Positions 34,937 to 45,029 of a stretch of 64,000 nt of DNA are shown piece after piece. The stretch's first letter is position 1. Each line of letters begins with the position of its first letter. Made by a program: the position numbers and the translations under genes. Origin of the DNA: Mesoplasma lactucae ATCC 49193 (GTDB taxonomy: Bacteria; Bacillota_I; Bacilli_A; Mycoplasmatales; Mycoplasmataceae); the NCBI RefSeq assembly GCF_002441935.1, contig NZ_CP023668.1:682001-746000 (forward strand). The letters run 5' to 3'. The notes below the pieces were generated by a model. It had not been told where the DNA came from and searched no databases. It saw only the letters and a program-made list of their open reading frames with translations.

Positions 34937-35338
34937 TTAATTTGCTTTACTTAAACTTGCTAAAATTTGTTTCAATTTGTCTTCATCTTCTGAAGGAATA
35001 ATTTGGTTGAAAAGTTTAATTGTGTCTTCATAAACTTTTTTACCTTTTGGGGTAGAAAAGATATTATTTTGACGACGGTTCTTTTTGTCTTGACGACGTT
35101 CAACGAATCCTTCTTCTTCTAAAGTATTTAAAGTTCTAGCAACTTTAGATTTGTTTACTCATAAAGTTTCACCAATTTTTTCTTGGTTTAATCCTTCATT
35201 AGCAACTACTACTAAAATATAAAATAGGTTGTCTCCACCAATTTTATATTTGTTGTTAATACTTTTTTGAATTTTTTTAATCAAGTTATAAGAGTTTAAA
35301 GCATAATTAGTAACAACAGAAAAATTTTTATCGTCCAT
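34937..35338 (-). CDS. MarR-family winged-helix regulator
   Basis: A 133-aa protein. Helices frame a winged HTH: L-N-Q-E-K-I-G-E-T-L-W-V-N-K-S-K-V-A-R-T at about 51-70, then L-E-E-E-G-F-V-E-R-R and a basic wing D-K-K-N-R-R-Q. This is the classic MarR pattern. The Trp in the recognition region is TGA. The gene lies 72 bases after the ABC-F gene on the same strand and is likely co-transcribed with it. MarR proteins usually repress their own operon; a perfect palindrome lies at the operon's promoter. Confidence 0.85.
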
Positions 35339-35410
35339 AAAAATTCCTCTCCTTATTTCTAATCTTATTTCTTTGAGATAGAGTCTGAAATCAGTTTAGG
35401 TTTCTTATGT

Positions 35411-36946
35411 TTAAACTAAATCTTCGAAGTTTAAGACTTTATCAGCCCAGTTAGTTTCGAAATTTATATCATGGGTTGTTAGAAGAACAGTACCTTCAAA
35501 AGCATTGATAGCTTCTAAAAGTGCTTCTTTTGCAAGAACATCGATGTGGTTAGTAGGTTCATCTAATATCAATAAACTAGATGGAACTAAACTTAACGCA
35601 GCTAAACGAACTTTTGTTTGTTCTCCCCCGGATAACAATTTCATCGGGTTATTCATTAAATTCGATTTGATACCAAAACGGCCAATAGTAGCGCGAATTT
35701 CACCATCCAACATATTTGGATATTCGCGTTTTAAGAATTGGACAGGTGTTTCATCACCTGCATGTTCAACTTGGTGGAAGAATGCCACTTCTACACCATT
35801 ACCAAGTTCAACTTTTCCATCTATTGGTTTTATCTCTCCAGCTAAAGTTTTTAAGAATGTAGTTTTACCAATACCGTTGTACCCTTTAACAATTGCCTTT
35901 TCACCTTCTCTAAGTTCGAAGTTTAAAGGATTTTGTAGTAGGGGAAAATCATAACCTATTTCTAGATCTTGAATTTCTGCTACAACACTTGCTGCAGGTC
36001 TTTTGTATTTAAAACTCATGTTAGGCTTAACTAGATCTTTGCGTTCTTCTAACACATTCATTTTATCTAATTGTTTTTGTCTTGATTGAGCACTCTTTGC
36101 AGTTGATGCTCTTGCCTTGTTTTTATTTACATATTCTTGTAACTTAGCAATTTGTTGTTGTTGAGACACGACAGCCTTATCATATTGTTCTTTTCTTAAT
36201 TCTGATAGCTCTAAATATTTTTCATAATTACCAACATAGCGATTTATTTGTTGATTTTCTATTGCATAGATAATATCAACAGTTTTGTTTATAAAGTCGT
36301 TATCGTGAGATACCAATAAGAAAGAATTTTCATAAGATTGTAAAAATCTTGCTAATCATTCTACTTGTTCAATATCTAAAAAGTTTGTTGGTTCATCTAG
36401 AAGAATGAAATCATCATTTTGTAGCAATAATCTTGCTAACAAGATTTTTCCTCTCTGTCCTCCAGATAATTGTCCAAGCTTTTTGTTCATATTTTCAGGA
36501 TCGATTCCCAATCCTGAGACTAAGTTCCCGATTTGTTTATCGATTGTGTCGAAACCTTTTAAATCTAGTTCTTCTTGTAAAGCTAATGCTTTGACTAGAT
36601 CCTCTTCTTTATATTCAATTGCCATTTCTTGGTAAATGTTTTGGATTTGATCATTTATCTTGTACAAGTCCGCAAATGCGCCTTTTAAGTAGTCTTCTGA
36701 ACTAATTGACATATCTACGTCTTGGTGTTGATCTAAATAACCCATTTTTGCCTTTGGGTGTATTTCGATAGTTCCGTGGTCAGGTTGATCCTTACCACTT
36801 ATAAGATTCAATAATGTAGTTTTACCAGCACCGTTAGCCCCTAATAAGGCAACGTGTTCACCTTTGTTAACTCTCAAGGTTGAATCTTTGTATAGTAACT
36901 TGTCACCATTTGCATGACTTAAGTTTTCTACAAATACTATACTCAT
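35411..36946 (-). CDS. ABC-F family ATPase (ribosome-associated, two ABC domains)
   Basis: A 511-aa protein with two ABC domains and no membrane segments. Domain 1 has Walker A GANGAGKTT near 34-42 and L-S-G-G-Q-R-G-K near 154; domain 2 has GYNGIGKTT near 345-353 and L-S-G-G-E-Q-T-K near 436. A charged helical linker of about 80-90 residues (about 235-320) joins them, typical of ABC-F. These proteins bind the ribosomal E site; some give antibiotic protection, others (EttA, Uup, YbiT types) regulate translation. The start ATG at 36946 with GAGGGAG is preferred over one at 36994. Which subgroup it belongs to cannot be decided here. Confidence 0.9.
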
Positions 36947-36978
36947 GAATATTGCTCCCTCGTTATTGCATAACACAA

Positions 36979-37002
36979 ATTGTATACAATACATCTATTA
37001 TA
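36979..37002 (-). promoter_or_regulatory. Promoter and perfect palindrome of the ABC-F/marR operon
   Basis: The minus strand has TATAAT (36997-37002), then after 6 bases the 12-bp perfect palindrome ATTGTATACAAT (36979-36990), covering the expected start point. The core TTGTATACAA is the kind of site that MarR-family dimers bind. A second copy of the core is at 59502-59511. Confidence 0.55.
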
Positions 37003-37334
37003 ATTTATCTAGGCTCTTTTTAAACATTTTGAAACAGTTTTAAAAAAACACATTTTTAAATAAAAACTCTTTATCAAAAAGAGGTTTATTTTTATAAACC
37101 CTTTATTTTAAATAGTTTTTTCTCTCAATTTATTTTTATTATTTAATGTTTTCCATTTTTAAAAAAAGTTGTCTTCTTACAAATTAAACAATATTTTCAT
37201 ACTTATTTATAGTGGGAAACAAATTAAATTGATAAATGTTCTTATTAATACTTCTAAGAAGAATTTTTAGCCCTTATTTTCTCATAATTATAATTAAAAT
37301 ATTAGCTAAATGTTTTTTAAATTTTTTATTACGT

Positions 37335-37340
37335 TATAAA
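37335..37340 (+). promoter_or_regulatory. -10-like box directly before the MATE gene
   Basis: TATAAA (in TATAAAAT) ends only 10 bases before the ATG at 37351, and no ribosome-binding sequence lies between them. The transcript may be leaderless or nearly so. A -35 box is not clear. Confidence 0.4.
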
Positions 37341-37350
37341 ATTAAAGAAT

Positions 37351-39423
37351 ATGGAAGAACAAAAGCACAAGAAAAAAGAGATTCCTTGGTATGATAAACC
37401 ATTTTTTAAATGACTTTATTCAACTAAAAAACCAAGTAAACAAACTTCAACTCTAACACCAGAACAACAAGCACAACTAGTGAAGTTAAATGGTGGTTGA
37501 TATGAAGATGAATTATTTATTCCCATGATGACTAAACGTGAAGCAATGTTACGCTATGCTAGCACTTGAAAAGCCATCTGATTTTTTTGTATTCCAACAA
37601 TCATTTTAATGGTCGTACAAGGACTTTATAACATTGTCGATAAATCATTATCTCTTGTTTATGTAACCCCACATGCGGTTAAAAACCTTGATTATATGAA
37701 ATATATGATTATGGGTGATGGTAATGGAAATCACACGATTTTACTTGATGCATTGCAACATACAAGCAATATTAATATACCTGCAGATATTGCTAAAATA
37801 ATTCCAAATTATTTAGCTGTAAATCCAGATAAAGCAATGGAAATAGCTACAAATTTCTTCACATTTGATAACAATGGACTTGTTCAATACAAAAACAATA
37901 ATGGACAAGCGTTGTTAGATTATCTAAATAATGAACATATTGAAATTTCTTCTTCAAAAATGAAGGAGTATATTAACGTTTCAACGCAATATACGGTGCA
38001 ATCTTATAATATCGTACTTTCATTCACTCAAATCTTAGCAATCGGTGCTGGAATGCATTATTCAACCGAATTTGGGAAAAGAAATAAAGAAAAACTAAAA
38101 GAAATTGCTGGAAATGGAATTACTTATAGCTTTATTGCTTCTATTTTAGTTGGATTCTTATTATTTTCACTTTCTTTTAGACCTTGAGGACAAGTTTTAA
38201 TTTCTTCACAAATGGGTTCTCACAGAAACTTAATTGTTGAAGAAATGGCTTGAAAAGATGTTGAACCATTGATTTATGGAATTAGTGCAATTTTCTTAGC
38301 TTACTTAACAATGAATATGTTAAGAAGTGAAGGAAAAATGATTCATATTATGATCATGACAATTACTAGTTTAGTTGTTAAATTTGTTACTTCAATTTTA
38401 TTAATGAAATATACTTCATTAGAATTAACTGGAGCACAAATGGGAACTATCTTTTCATTCCTATATCAGTTTATATATTGTTTATTTGTCATGTTCTTTA
38501 GTAAAGTTACTTATTCTAATTTCACTTGAAGAAACTTATGAGACTTAAAAATATCAAACCTTACTTATTCATTAAAAGCAGGATTTCCAAACTTTATTAA
38601 CTACTTTGCATTCGTAGTTAATGGTTATGTTTCAACTGCTTTAGTGATTAGATTGCCTGAATCAAAAGCAGGACCTAGTGTTGTTGAAAACGGTGGAGTT
38701 TCAATTAACCAACAACTAATTTCAGCAATCACCCCATGAAACGACTTCATTCTTTCTGCTTGTGTTGGATTAAATCAAGGAGTTAGAACCATGATTGCTT
38801 ACAACAATGGTGCTGGTAAAAATGAACGTATTTTAGAAATCTTAAAACGTTCTAGTTGATTAATGTTTGGATGATTCTGTTTCATTCTTGTGATGATCTT
38901 TGCGATTGGGCCTTACATGTTAAGATTATTTGCTTTCCCAGCTCAATATGCTCACTATGGAAACGTATTCTATTGATACTTAGTCTTATTCTTCATGTTT
39001 TATCCTTTAGCTTGCTTTACTTATATTGATTTAGGTTTATTCCAAGGTAAAGGAAGAACAGTTGCTGCAACTATTTCTTCATCATTAAGAGCTTTAGTTA
39101 TCTTTGTACCGTTAACATTTATTGGATGAGCAGTTGCAAGAGCTACTGGTAATCCAATTTGATACTTCTTCTTTATTGGTTTAACTGATTTAGTTTCAGC
39201 CTTTATCTTAGTACCAATGTTAATTGGATTCTATATTCAACAAAAACGTACAAATCAAATTCATGACAAACGTGATGATGATATTACCCTAGCAAGTTAC
39301 TATAAGCTACTTATTGATACTTCAAAAGATAAAAAAGAAGTTGAAAATTACAAACGTGATTATGATTTAAAAATTCAAAAAATTACAAACGAACATAATG
39401 CGCAAATAGCAAAATTACAATAA
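37351..39423 (+). CDS. MATE-family efflux transporter with a large insert
   Basis: A 690-aa membrane protein, much longer than usual MATE proteins (about 450). After about 75 polar residues comes transmembrane helix 1 with V-Q-G-L-Y-N-I-V-D near 88-96, a MATE hallmark. About 105 polar residues then intervene before helix 2 (F-T-Q-I-L-A-I-G-A-G near 223-232). The second half repeats the pattern (N-D-F-I-L-S-A-C-V-G-L-N-Q-G). A charged C-terminal tail follows. MATE proteins export drugs or metabolites using Na+ or H+. The helix 1-2 loop faces outside. Upstream there is no good ribosome-binding site. Confidence 0.85.
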
Positions 39424-39464
39424 AAAAATAGAGTTTAGATTAATCTTTCTAAACTCTATTTTTT
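39423..39464. terminator. Bidirectional terminator between MATE and a convergent gene
   Basis: A perfect 17-bp stem (39423-39439 with 39448-39464) with an 8-base loop and A/T flanks. It includes the stop codon of the minus-strand gene. Confidence 0.88.
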
Positions 39465-40163
39465 ATTATTATCTGTCGAATTTTGGTTATTATCAGCATT
39501 TGGTGCTGGTGGCATGGTTGTATTTGGTGATTCAACTTTCACAGAAACTGATTCTTTTTCTTTTTTTCTTTTTGGAATAATCATCAATTTGGGAATATTT
39601 AAACGATCTTTTAATTGTCTTCAAAGCACATGTTCACGTAAGTAAACAGCAATTTCTTTGGTGTCAGTATATTTGTGATACTCACTTAAAGCAAAGACAA
39701 TTAATAATGAACTAATAAAGTCAAAAATGATTCCAAAACCAGTTACTAATTTAGATACATCATCATTTTTGAATGGTGTAATTGTTAATAAAGAAGTAAT
39801 TCCACAACCAAAACCAATTACCCCAATAATGAATGCTGCCATATCAAATTGGAATGATTTCTTTTCATGTTCTACTAGTTTTCTTTTGATTAAGTCAGTT
39901 TCATGCTTATTCAAGGAAACATAAATTTTATATCCATAAATAAATGAAATTAAAGCTGACATTAAACTGATGAAGTCAACACATAAAGTTACTATAGTAA
40001 AGATTGTTGAATCTTTTGTTCTTGTAGCTTCTGATTCACTTCAGAAATCAACTAAAGCAAATAAACTTAATAATCCAAAAAGTACTCCACATAAACCAAA
40101 CGATAATGATATTCAGTCGGCTATGGAGACTACTTTTTTGTTTTTCTTGCTATTGTTATGCAC
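39456..40163 (-). CDS. Membrane protein of unknown function (four helices)
   Basis: A 235-aa protein starting at GTG (40163) with GGAGGG 5 bases upstream. Four hydrophobic segments are seen at about 15-37, 52-76, 108-130 and 140-163. The C-terminal 60 residues are polar with K/E-rich and Pro/Asn-rich parts. No known family was recognised. It stands alone on the minus strand and converges on the MATE gene, sharing its terminator. Confidence 0.75.
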
Positions 40164-40440
40164 AATATCCCTCCAAAAAATCTCACATAAATATATATAA
40201 TAATCAAAAAAACAAAAAAAGATAGTTTTTCTTCATTTTAAAGAATTAGTTAGTTTTTATATAAGACTTCTTTTCTTTTTAATTTCTTAAAAGAATAATA
40301 AAATAACTTCTAATTGAGAAGTTATTTAACAAAATCTAAGAATATTAACACTATTATAATTCTTTCAAATCTCGGTTTGTTAAAACTTCTTACACTTTTG
40401 TTATAATTTTTAAGATTAAAGTTTCAAGGAGATATAGGGA

Positions 40441-41073
40441 ATGTTTAAAAAAAAGAATCAACTAAACAGTTTAAACAATGAAATAAATAATGAAGTTAAA
40501 ACCTTTAATAAGAAATTTGGTAAAAAAGTAAAACATAAGGTAGCTACTAAATCAATTGCAGAAATTCAACAAGAATTGTTTAATAATGGCTGAAGAAATG
40601 ACACTCTTTCACCATTATCAACTAAACCTTATTGACTATTAGCCGACGATTTAATTCCTAAAAAAGAAACTGTTTTATCAGCTTTATTTGCAACAAATTC
40701 TTCATATGCTCCAACTAAGAGAAATTTTTGTTTAATCTTAACTAATAAAAAAATCTATCAAGCTTCTAATATTGGAGATTATAGTAAATCTGTTAAATCT
40801 TATTCACCAGAAAAATATAATGGAATGAGATTATGACAAGATAAGTGACTAGAATCATGAATTTATATTGATATTTACTTTTCAAGACTAAGAGTTTGAA
40901 AAATTGAAACTGCTGATTCAACATCTTCAATTCACTTTAAATCTCAAGTTTTAAAACAAAGAAAGAAACCTTGAAAAATCAATTCAAATCCAGCAAAACA
41001 AGTAGATATGGTAGCTTTAAAAAATGAACTTCGTTTAGATAGCTACAAGATCCCTGGAGAAAAACGTAAATAA
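40441..41073 (+). CDS. Hypothetical TGA-rich protein, possibly PH-like
   Basis: A 210-aa basic protein with seven TGA (Trp) codons, which hides it from a standard-code reading. The central part contains F-C-L-I-L-T-N-K-K-I-Y followed by W and I-Y-I-D-I-Y-F-S, which recalls the L-T-N-x-R beta-strand pattern of bacterial PH-like domains; this is a weak inference. No membrane segment is seen. AAGGAGATATAGGGA lies before the ATG. It is a single-gene unit ending in a terminator. Confidence 0.7.
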
Positions 41074-41114
41074 CTATAACTTGCTATAGAAAAAAATAAC
41101 AATATTGACTATAT

Positions 41115-41145
41115 AAAATGGCGTTTTAAAAGGCGTCATTTTTTG
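41115..41145 (+). terminator. Terminator before prs
   Basis: Stem AAAATGGCG / CGTCATTTT (one G-T pair) with a 10-base loop and a T-run. The T-run leads directly into the prs extended -10 box. Confidence 0.75.
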
Positions 41146-41152
41146 CTAAAAT
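41144..41152 (+). promoter_or_regulatory. Extended -10 promoter of prs
   Basis: TGCTAAAAT (extended -10, hexamer 41147-41152) about 45 bases before the prs ATG. Confidence 0.5.
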
Positions 41153-41196
41153 TAGAACATAATATTCAAAACAGAACATAGAGGTAAAGAAGAATA

Positions 41197-42246
41197 ATGG
41201 ACTTTAATAAAGGCAAAAACGAAGAAATCAATATTTTTGGTTTAAGTGCTTCACAAGAACTTACAAATGAAATTTGTAATATTTTAGGAATTGAGCAAAA
41301 AAGGGCAAAAACTTTAAAATTCGCTGATGGAGAAATCTTAGTACAATCACTTGATTCAGTACGTGGTAAAGAAATCTATGTTGTTCAATCAACAAATCAG
41401 CCAGTTAATGAAAACTTAATGGAATTATTAATTGCAATTGATGCATTTAAGAGAGCAAGTGCAGCAAAAATTAATGTTGTAATTCCATATTATGGATATG
41501 CAAGACAAGATCGTAAGGCAGGATCACGTCAACCAATTACTGCTAAGTTAGTAGCAGACTTACTAACTACAGCTGGAGCTAATCGCGTAATAACTGTTGA
41601 TATCCACTCAACACAAACAATGGGATTCTTTGATATTCCGTTTGATAATTTCCAAACTGCACAAACTATTTCAGAAGCAATTATCGATACTATTATTGAT
41701 AATCATTTAGATTACAAAAACTGTATTTTAGTTTCACCAGATCACGGGGGATTAACTAGAGTTCATAAAGTTGATGAATTTACAAAAGGATTAACTAACG
41801 GAGTTGCAGTTATTGCTAAAAGAAGACCAGAACCAAATAAAGCTGAAGTTGAATTCGTTCTTGGAGATATTGAAGGAAAAACTTGTTTCGTAGTTGATGA
41901 CATGATTGATACTGGAGGAACTATTATCAATGCTGCTAAAGCATTAAAAGATAATGGTGCTAAAGATGTTTATATCTTTGCTTGCCACGGTTTATTTAAT
42001 GGACCTGCAAAACAAAGAATGGAAGATGCTATTAAATCAGGAGTTGTAAAAGAAATTGTTGTTACAAATACAATTGATATTCCACAAGAAAAACGTTTTG
42101 ATGGATTAAAAATTATTTCAGTTGCCAACTTAATTGCCCCAATGATTAAAGCAAGCGTTCACGATGAATCTTTATCAGATGTTTATGATGATGCCAAAGA
42201 CCGTATTCATGAAAAAGTAACTGAATATATTAAGAAGCAAAAATAA
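41197..42246 (+). CDS. prs: Ribose-phosphate pyrophosphokinase
   Basis: A 349-aa protein. Conserved blocks are Y-Y-G-Y-A-R-Q-D-R-K near 98-107, V-D-I-H-S-T-Q near 134-140, and the PRPP-binding V-V-D-D-M-I-D-T-G-G-T near 231-241. It makes PRPP from ribose 5-phosphate and ATP for nucleotide salvage. It contains no TGA codon. AGAGGTAAAGAAG precedes the ATG. pth begins 2 bases after the stop. Confidence 0.96.
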   Translation: MDFNKGKNEEINIFGLSASQELTNEICNILGIEQKRAKTLKFADGEILVQSLDSVRGKEIYVVQSTNQPVNENLMELLIAIDAFKRASAAKINVVIPYYGYARQDRKAGSRQPITAKLVADLLTTAGANRVITVDIHSTQTMGFFDIPFDNFQTAQTISEAIIDTIIDNHLDYKNCILVSPDHGGLTRVHKVDEFTKGLTNGVAVIAKRRPEPNKAEVEFVLGDIEGKTCFVVDDMIDTGGTIINAAKALKDNGAKDVYIFACHGLFNGPAKQRMEDAIKSGVVKEIVVTNTIDIPQEKRFDGLKIISVANLIAPMIKASVHDESLSDVYDDAKDRIHEKVTEYIKKQK

Positions 42247-42248
42247 TA

Positions 42249-42830
42249 ATGAAATTAGTTGTTGGATTAGGAAATCCTGGCAAAGAATACGAAAACACCC
42301 GCCACAATGCGGGTTTTATCGCAATTAATTTACTTTTAAAAAAATACGGTTATCAAACAAATAAAACTGAATTTAAAGCTGAAACTTACTATTCAACTGT
42401 TAATGGTGAAAAAGTAGTCTTTATGAAACCTCAAACCTTTATGAACCTTTCTGGAGAAGCTATTAGACCTTTTATGGATTATTACAAAGTAAAAGAGGAA
42501 GATATAGTTATCATTTATGATGAAAAAGATTTTCCAATAGGAAAAGATCAAATGAAACAATCTGGTTCAGCTGGTGGACATAACGGAATTAAATCAATTA
42601 TCCAACAAGTAGGGAATCAAAATTTTAATCGCATTAGAATTGGTGTTGGACAACCAAAACCTGGCTATAGTCTAGTTGATTGAGTTCTATCACACTTTAC
42701 TTCTGAAGAATTAAATTTATTAGAATCAACTTTTGAAAAAATGATTAATTTCGTTAATGATTGAACTAACGGAGATAACTTCAACAAGATTATGAGTAAA
42801 TATAATCCAATCGTTGAAGCTAAAAAATAA
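42249..42830 (+). CDS. pth: Peptidyl-tRNA hydrolase
   Basis: A 193-aa protein beginning V-V-G-L-G-N-P-G. The catalytic His is in N-T-R-H-N-A-G-F near 17-24, F-M-K-P-Q-T-F-M-N near 59-67, and I-Y-D-E-K-D-F-P-I-G near 93-102, followed by G-S-A-G-G-H-N-G. It recycles tRNA from dropped peptidyl-tRNA. The C-terminal 48 residues follow a TGA (Trp). It is coupled to prs. Confidence 0.95.
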
Positions 42831-42850
42831 AATACTTGGGAGAGAATTAA

Positions 42851-44386
42851 ATGAACAATAAAAAAACATTTTATGTAACAACGCCAATCTACTATCCTAG
42901 TGGTGAATTACACATTGGTCATGCCTACACAACCACATTAGCAGACATTTTAAACCGCTATAAGAAAAATGACGGCTATGAAACTTTCTTTTTAACAGGA
43001 AGTGATGAACATGGTGAAAAGATTGAAATTAAATCTGCTGAAATGGGATTACCACCATTACAATTCTTAGAAGAAAAAGTTAATAAATTCAAAGAATTAT
43101 GAAAAGCTTTAGGAATTCATTATTCAAAATTTATTCGTACAACTGATAAATATCATGAAGATGCTGTAAAAAGAATCTTTACTAAATTATTAGAACAAGG
43201 TGATATTTATAAAGGTTTCTATGAAGGAAAATATTGTATTTCTTGTGAAGAATTTCTGACTACAGAACAAATCGATGAAAATGGATTTTGTAAAATTTCA
43301 CATACTTTACCAACCGATGTTAAAGAAGAAACTTATTTCTTAAAAACTTCTGCATACCAAGAATTTATTACTGATTTATTAAACTCAAACTTTATTATTC
43401 CTGACTATAGAAAAAACGAAATGTTAAAAAACTTCGTTGAACCAGGATTAAAAGATCTTTCAGTTACAAGAATTTCTTTCAAATGAGGAATTCCAATTAC
43501 TGAAGATCCAAAACACGTTATTTACGTATGACTTGATGCTTTAACAAACTATATTACTGCATTAGGTTACATGCAAAAAAATCATGAACTATTTGATAAA
43601 TTCTGAAGTGAAGATACTGAAATTGTTCAATTAGTTGGAAAAGAAATTACTCGTTTCCATTCAATTTATTGACCAATTATTTTAAAAATGTTAGATCTTC
43701 GTATTCCTAACAAATTAGTTAGCCATGGATGAATTTTAAGTAATAACGATAAAATGTCTAAATCATTAGGAAACGTTGTTAACCCAATGGATTATATTGA
43801 AGAATTTGGTGCAGATGGATTACGTTTCTATATTGCAAACGAATTACCAATCGATAAAGATGGTAACTTTAGTCGTGAAATGTTCATTGAATCATACAAT
43901 GCTTATTTAGCAAATAATATTGGAAACCTTATTTCAAGAGTTAACAATATGATTACAAAATACTTCGACGGACATTTAGGTGATGATTTATCAGTTTCTG
44001 ATGAATTCATTGATAGCAAAATTAGCCAATTAATCGACGACTACAAAGCAAATATGGACAAATATGATATTTATACAGCTACAAGAAAAATCGTTGAATT
44101 CTCAGCTATTTGTAACAAATACATTGAAGACAAAGAACCTTGAAATTTAGACAAAGAAAATAAAACAGAAGAATTAAGAACTGTTTTAATGAGTTTACAA
44201 AAAGCAATTACTGTAATTAGCTTTTTATTAAAACCAATCTTAGTTTTCACATATGATGACATGATTGAACAAACAGGAATTAAAGATCCTGAAAACTTAA
44301 CTTATGGAGCATTAAAAACCTTTGATAATTTAAGTTTTAACAAATTAGGGGATAAAAAAGTTTTATTCCAAAGAATCAAGAAATAA
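42851..44386 (+). CDS. metG: Methionyl-tRNA synthetase
   Basis: A 511-aa class I synthetase. HIGH is at about 21-24 (L-H-I-G-H-A-Y), a zinc knuckle begins C-I-S-C near 129-132, and K-M-S-K-S is near 302-306. The C-terminal anticodon-binding helical domain is present, but no EMAP-type dimerisation domain. Seven or more TGA codons encode Trp. GGGAGAG precedes the ATG. No T-box leader was seen; the gap to pth is only 20 bases. Confidence 0.96.
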
Positions 44387-44479
44387 ACCTTTCTTCTCCT
44401 AAAGTTGAAACTTAAAAGTTATATAATATAGGGGAAAATAAACAAATTTTACTATTTTATAGATTGAAGGGAAAAAGAA

Positions 44480-44983
44480 ATGGATCAAAATAATAACAAT
44501 CGTACAAGCGATAAAGATATCCAACAAAAAACAGCTATTTTCTTACAAATAGTTTATATCTTTTTAGAAATCATCGTTGGTTTCCCATTAATGGTGATTG
44601 GAGCAGTTGCTTTATCTCACCCAGATAATTGAGAACATGAAGCAAGACCTGTTAATACTTCTGCACATGGAAGTTATGTTGCAATGGTAGTAGTTGGGGT
44701 ATTAATCATTTGTTTAATGGCATATTCAATTTATGTTTTATACCGCATGCTACATGAAAGAAAAGAAAACAATGACATTTCTTTAACAACAGCTACAATG
44801 GCCGCTACTTGCTTAAATTTCTATGGATTTACTTTAATTCGTGAATCACACGGAATCATTTCAAAAATGAAACAAAGAAAAATCGCTAAGAAAGCTGCTA
44901 AAAAAGAAAAAGCAGCTCAAAAACAAGCAGCAAAAGCTCAAAAACAAGCTAAACCAAAAGTTGCTAAAGCAGCAGTTAAATAA
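44480..44983 (+). CDS. Small membrane protein with Lys/Ala-rich tail
   Basis: A 167-aa protein with two membrane segments (about 22-45 and 68-95) and a short loop between. The last 45 residues are almost only Lys, Ala and Gln, suggesting a cytoplasmic helix that could bind nucleic acid or the membrane surface. No family was recognised. GAAGGGAAAAAG precedes the ATG and a strong terminator follows. Confidence 0.75.
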
Positions 44984-44994
44984 TATTGACAAAC

Positions 44995-45022
44995 AAAAAC
45001 ACGCAAGAGATTGCGTGTTTTT
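44995..45022. terminator. Terminator between the small membrane protein and the lipoprotein gene
   Basis: A perfect 12-bp stem AAAAACACGCAA / TTGCGTGTTTTT with a GAGA loop; it suits both convergent genes. Confidence 0.88.
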
Positions 45023-45029
45023 GTTTTAT

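Larger units (their letters stand above)
36947..37350. other. 404-base non-coding gap between divergent ABC-F and MATE genes
   Basis: Strongly AT-rich. It holds the ABC-F/marR promoter with its palindrome (36979-37002), a small hairpin GGTTTAT / ATAAACC (37083-37100) and a TATAAA box at 37335-37340 directly before the MATE gene. No ORF was found in either strand. Confidence 0.7.
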
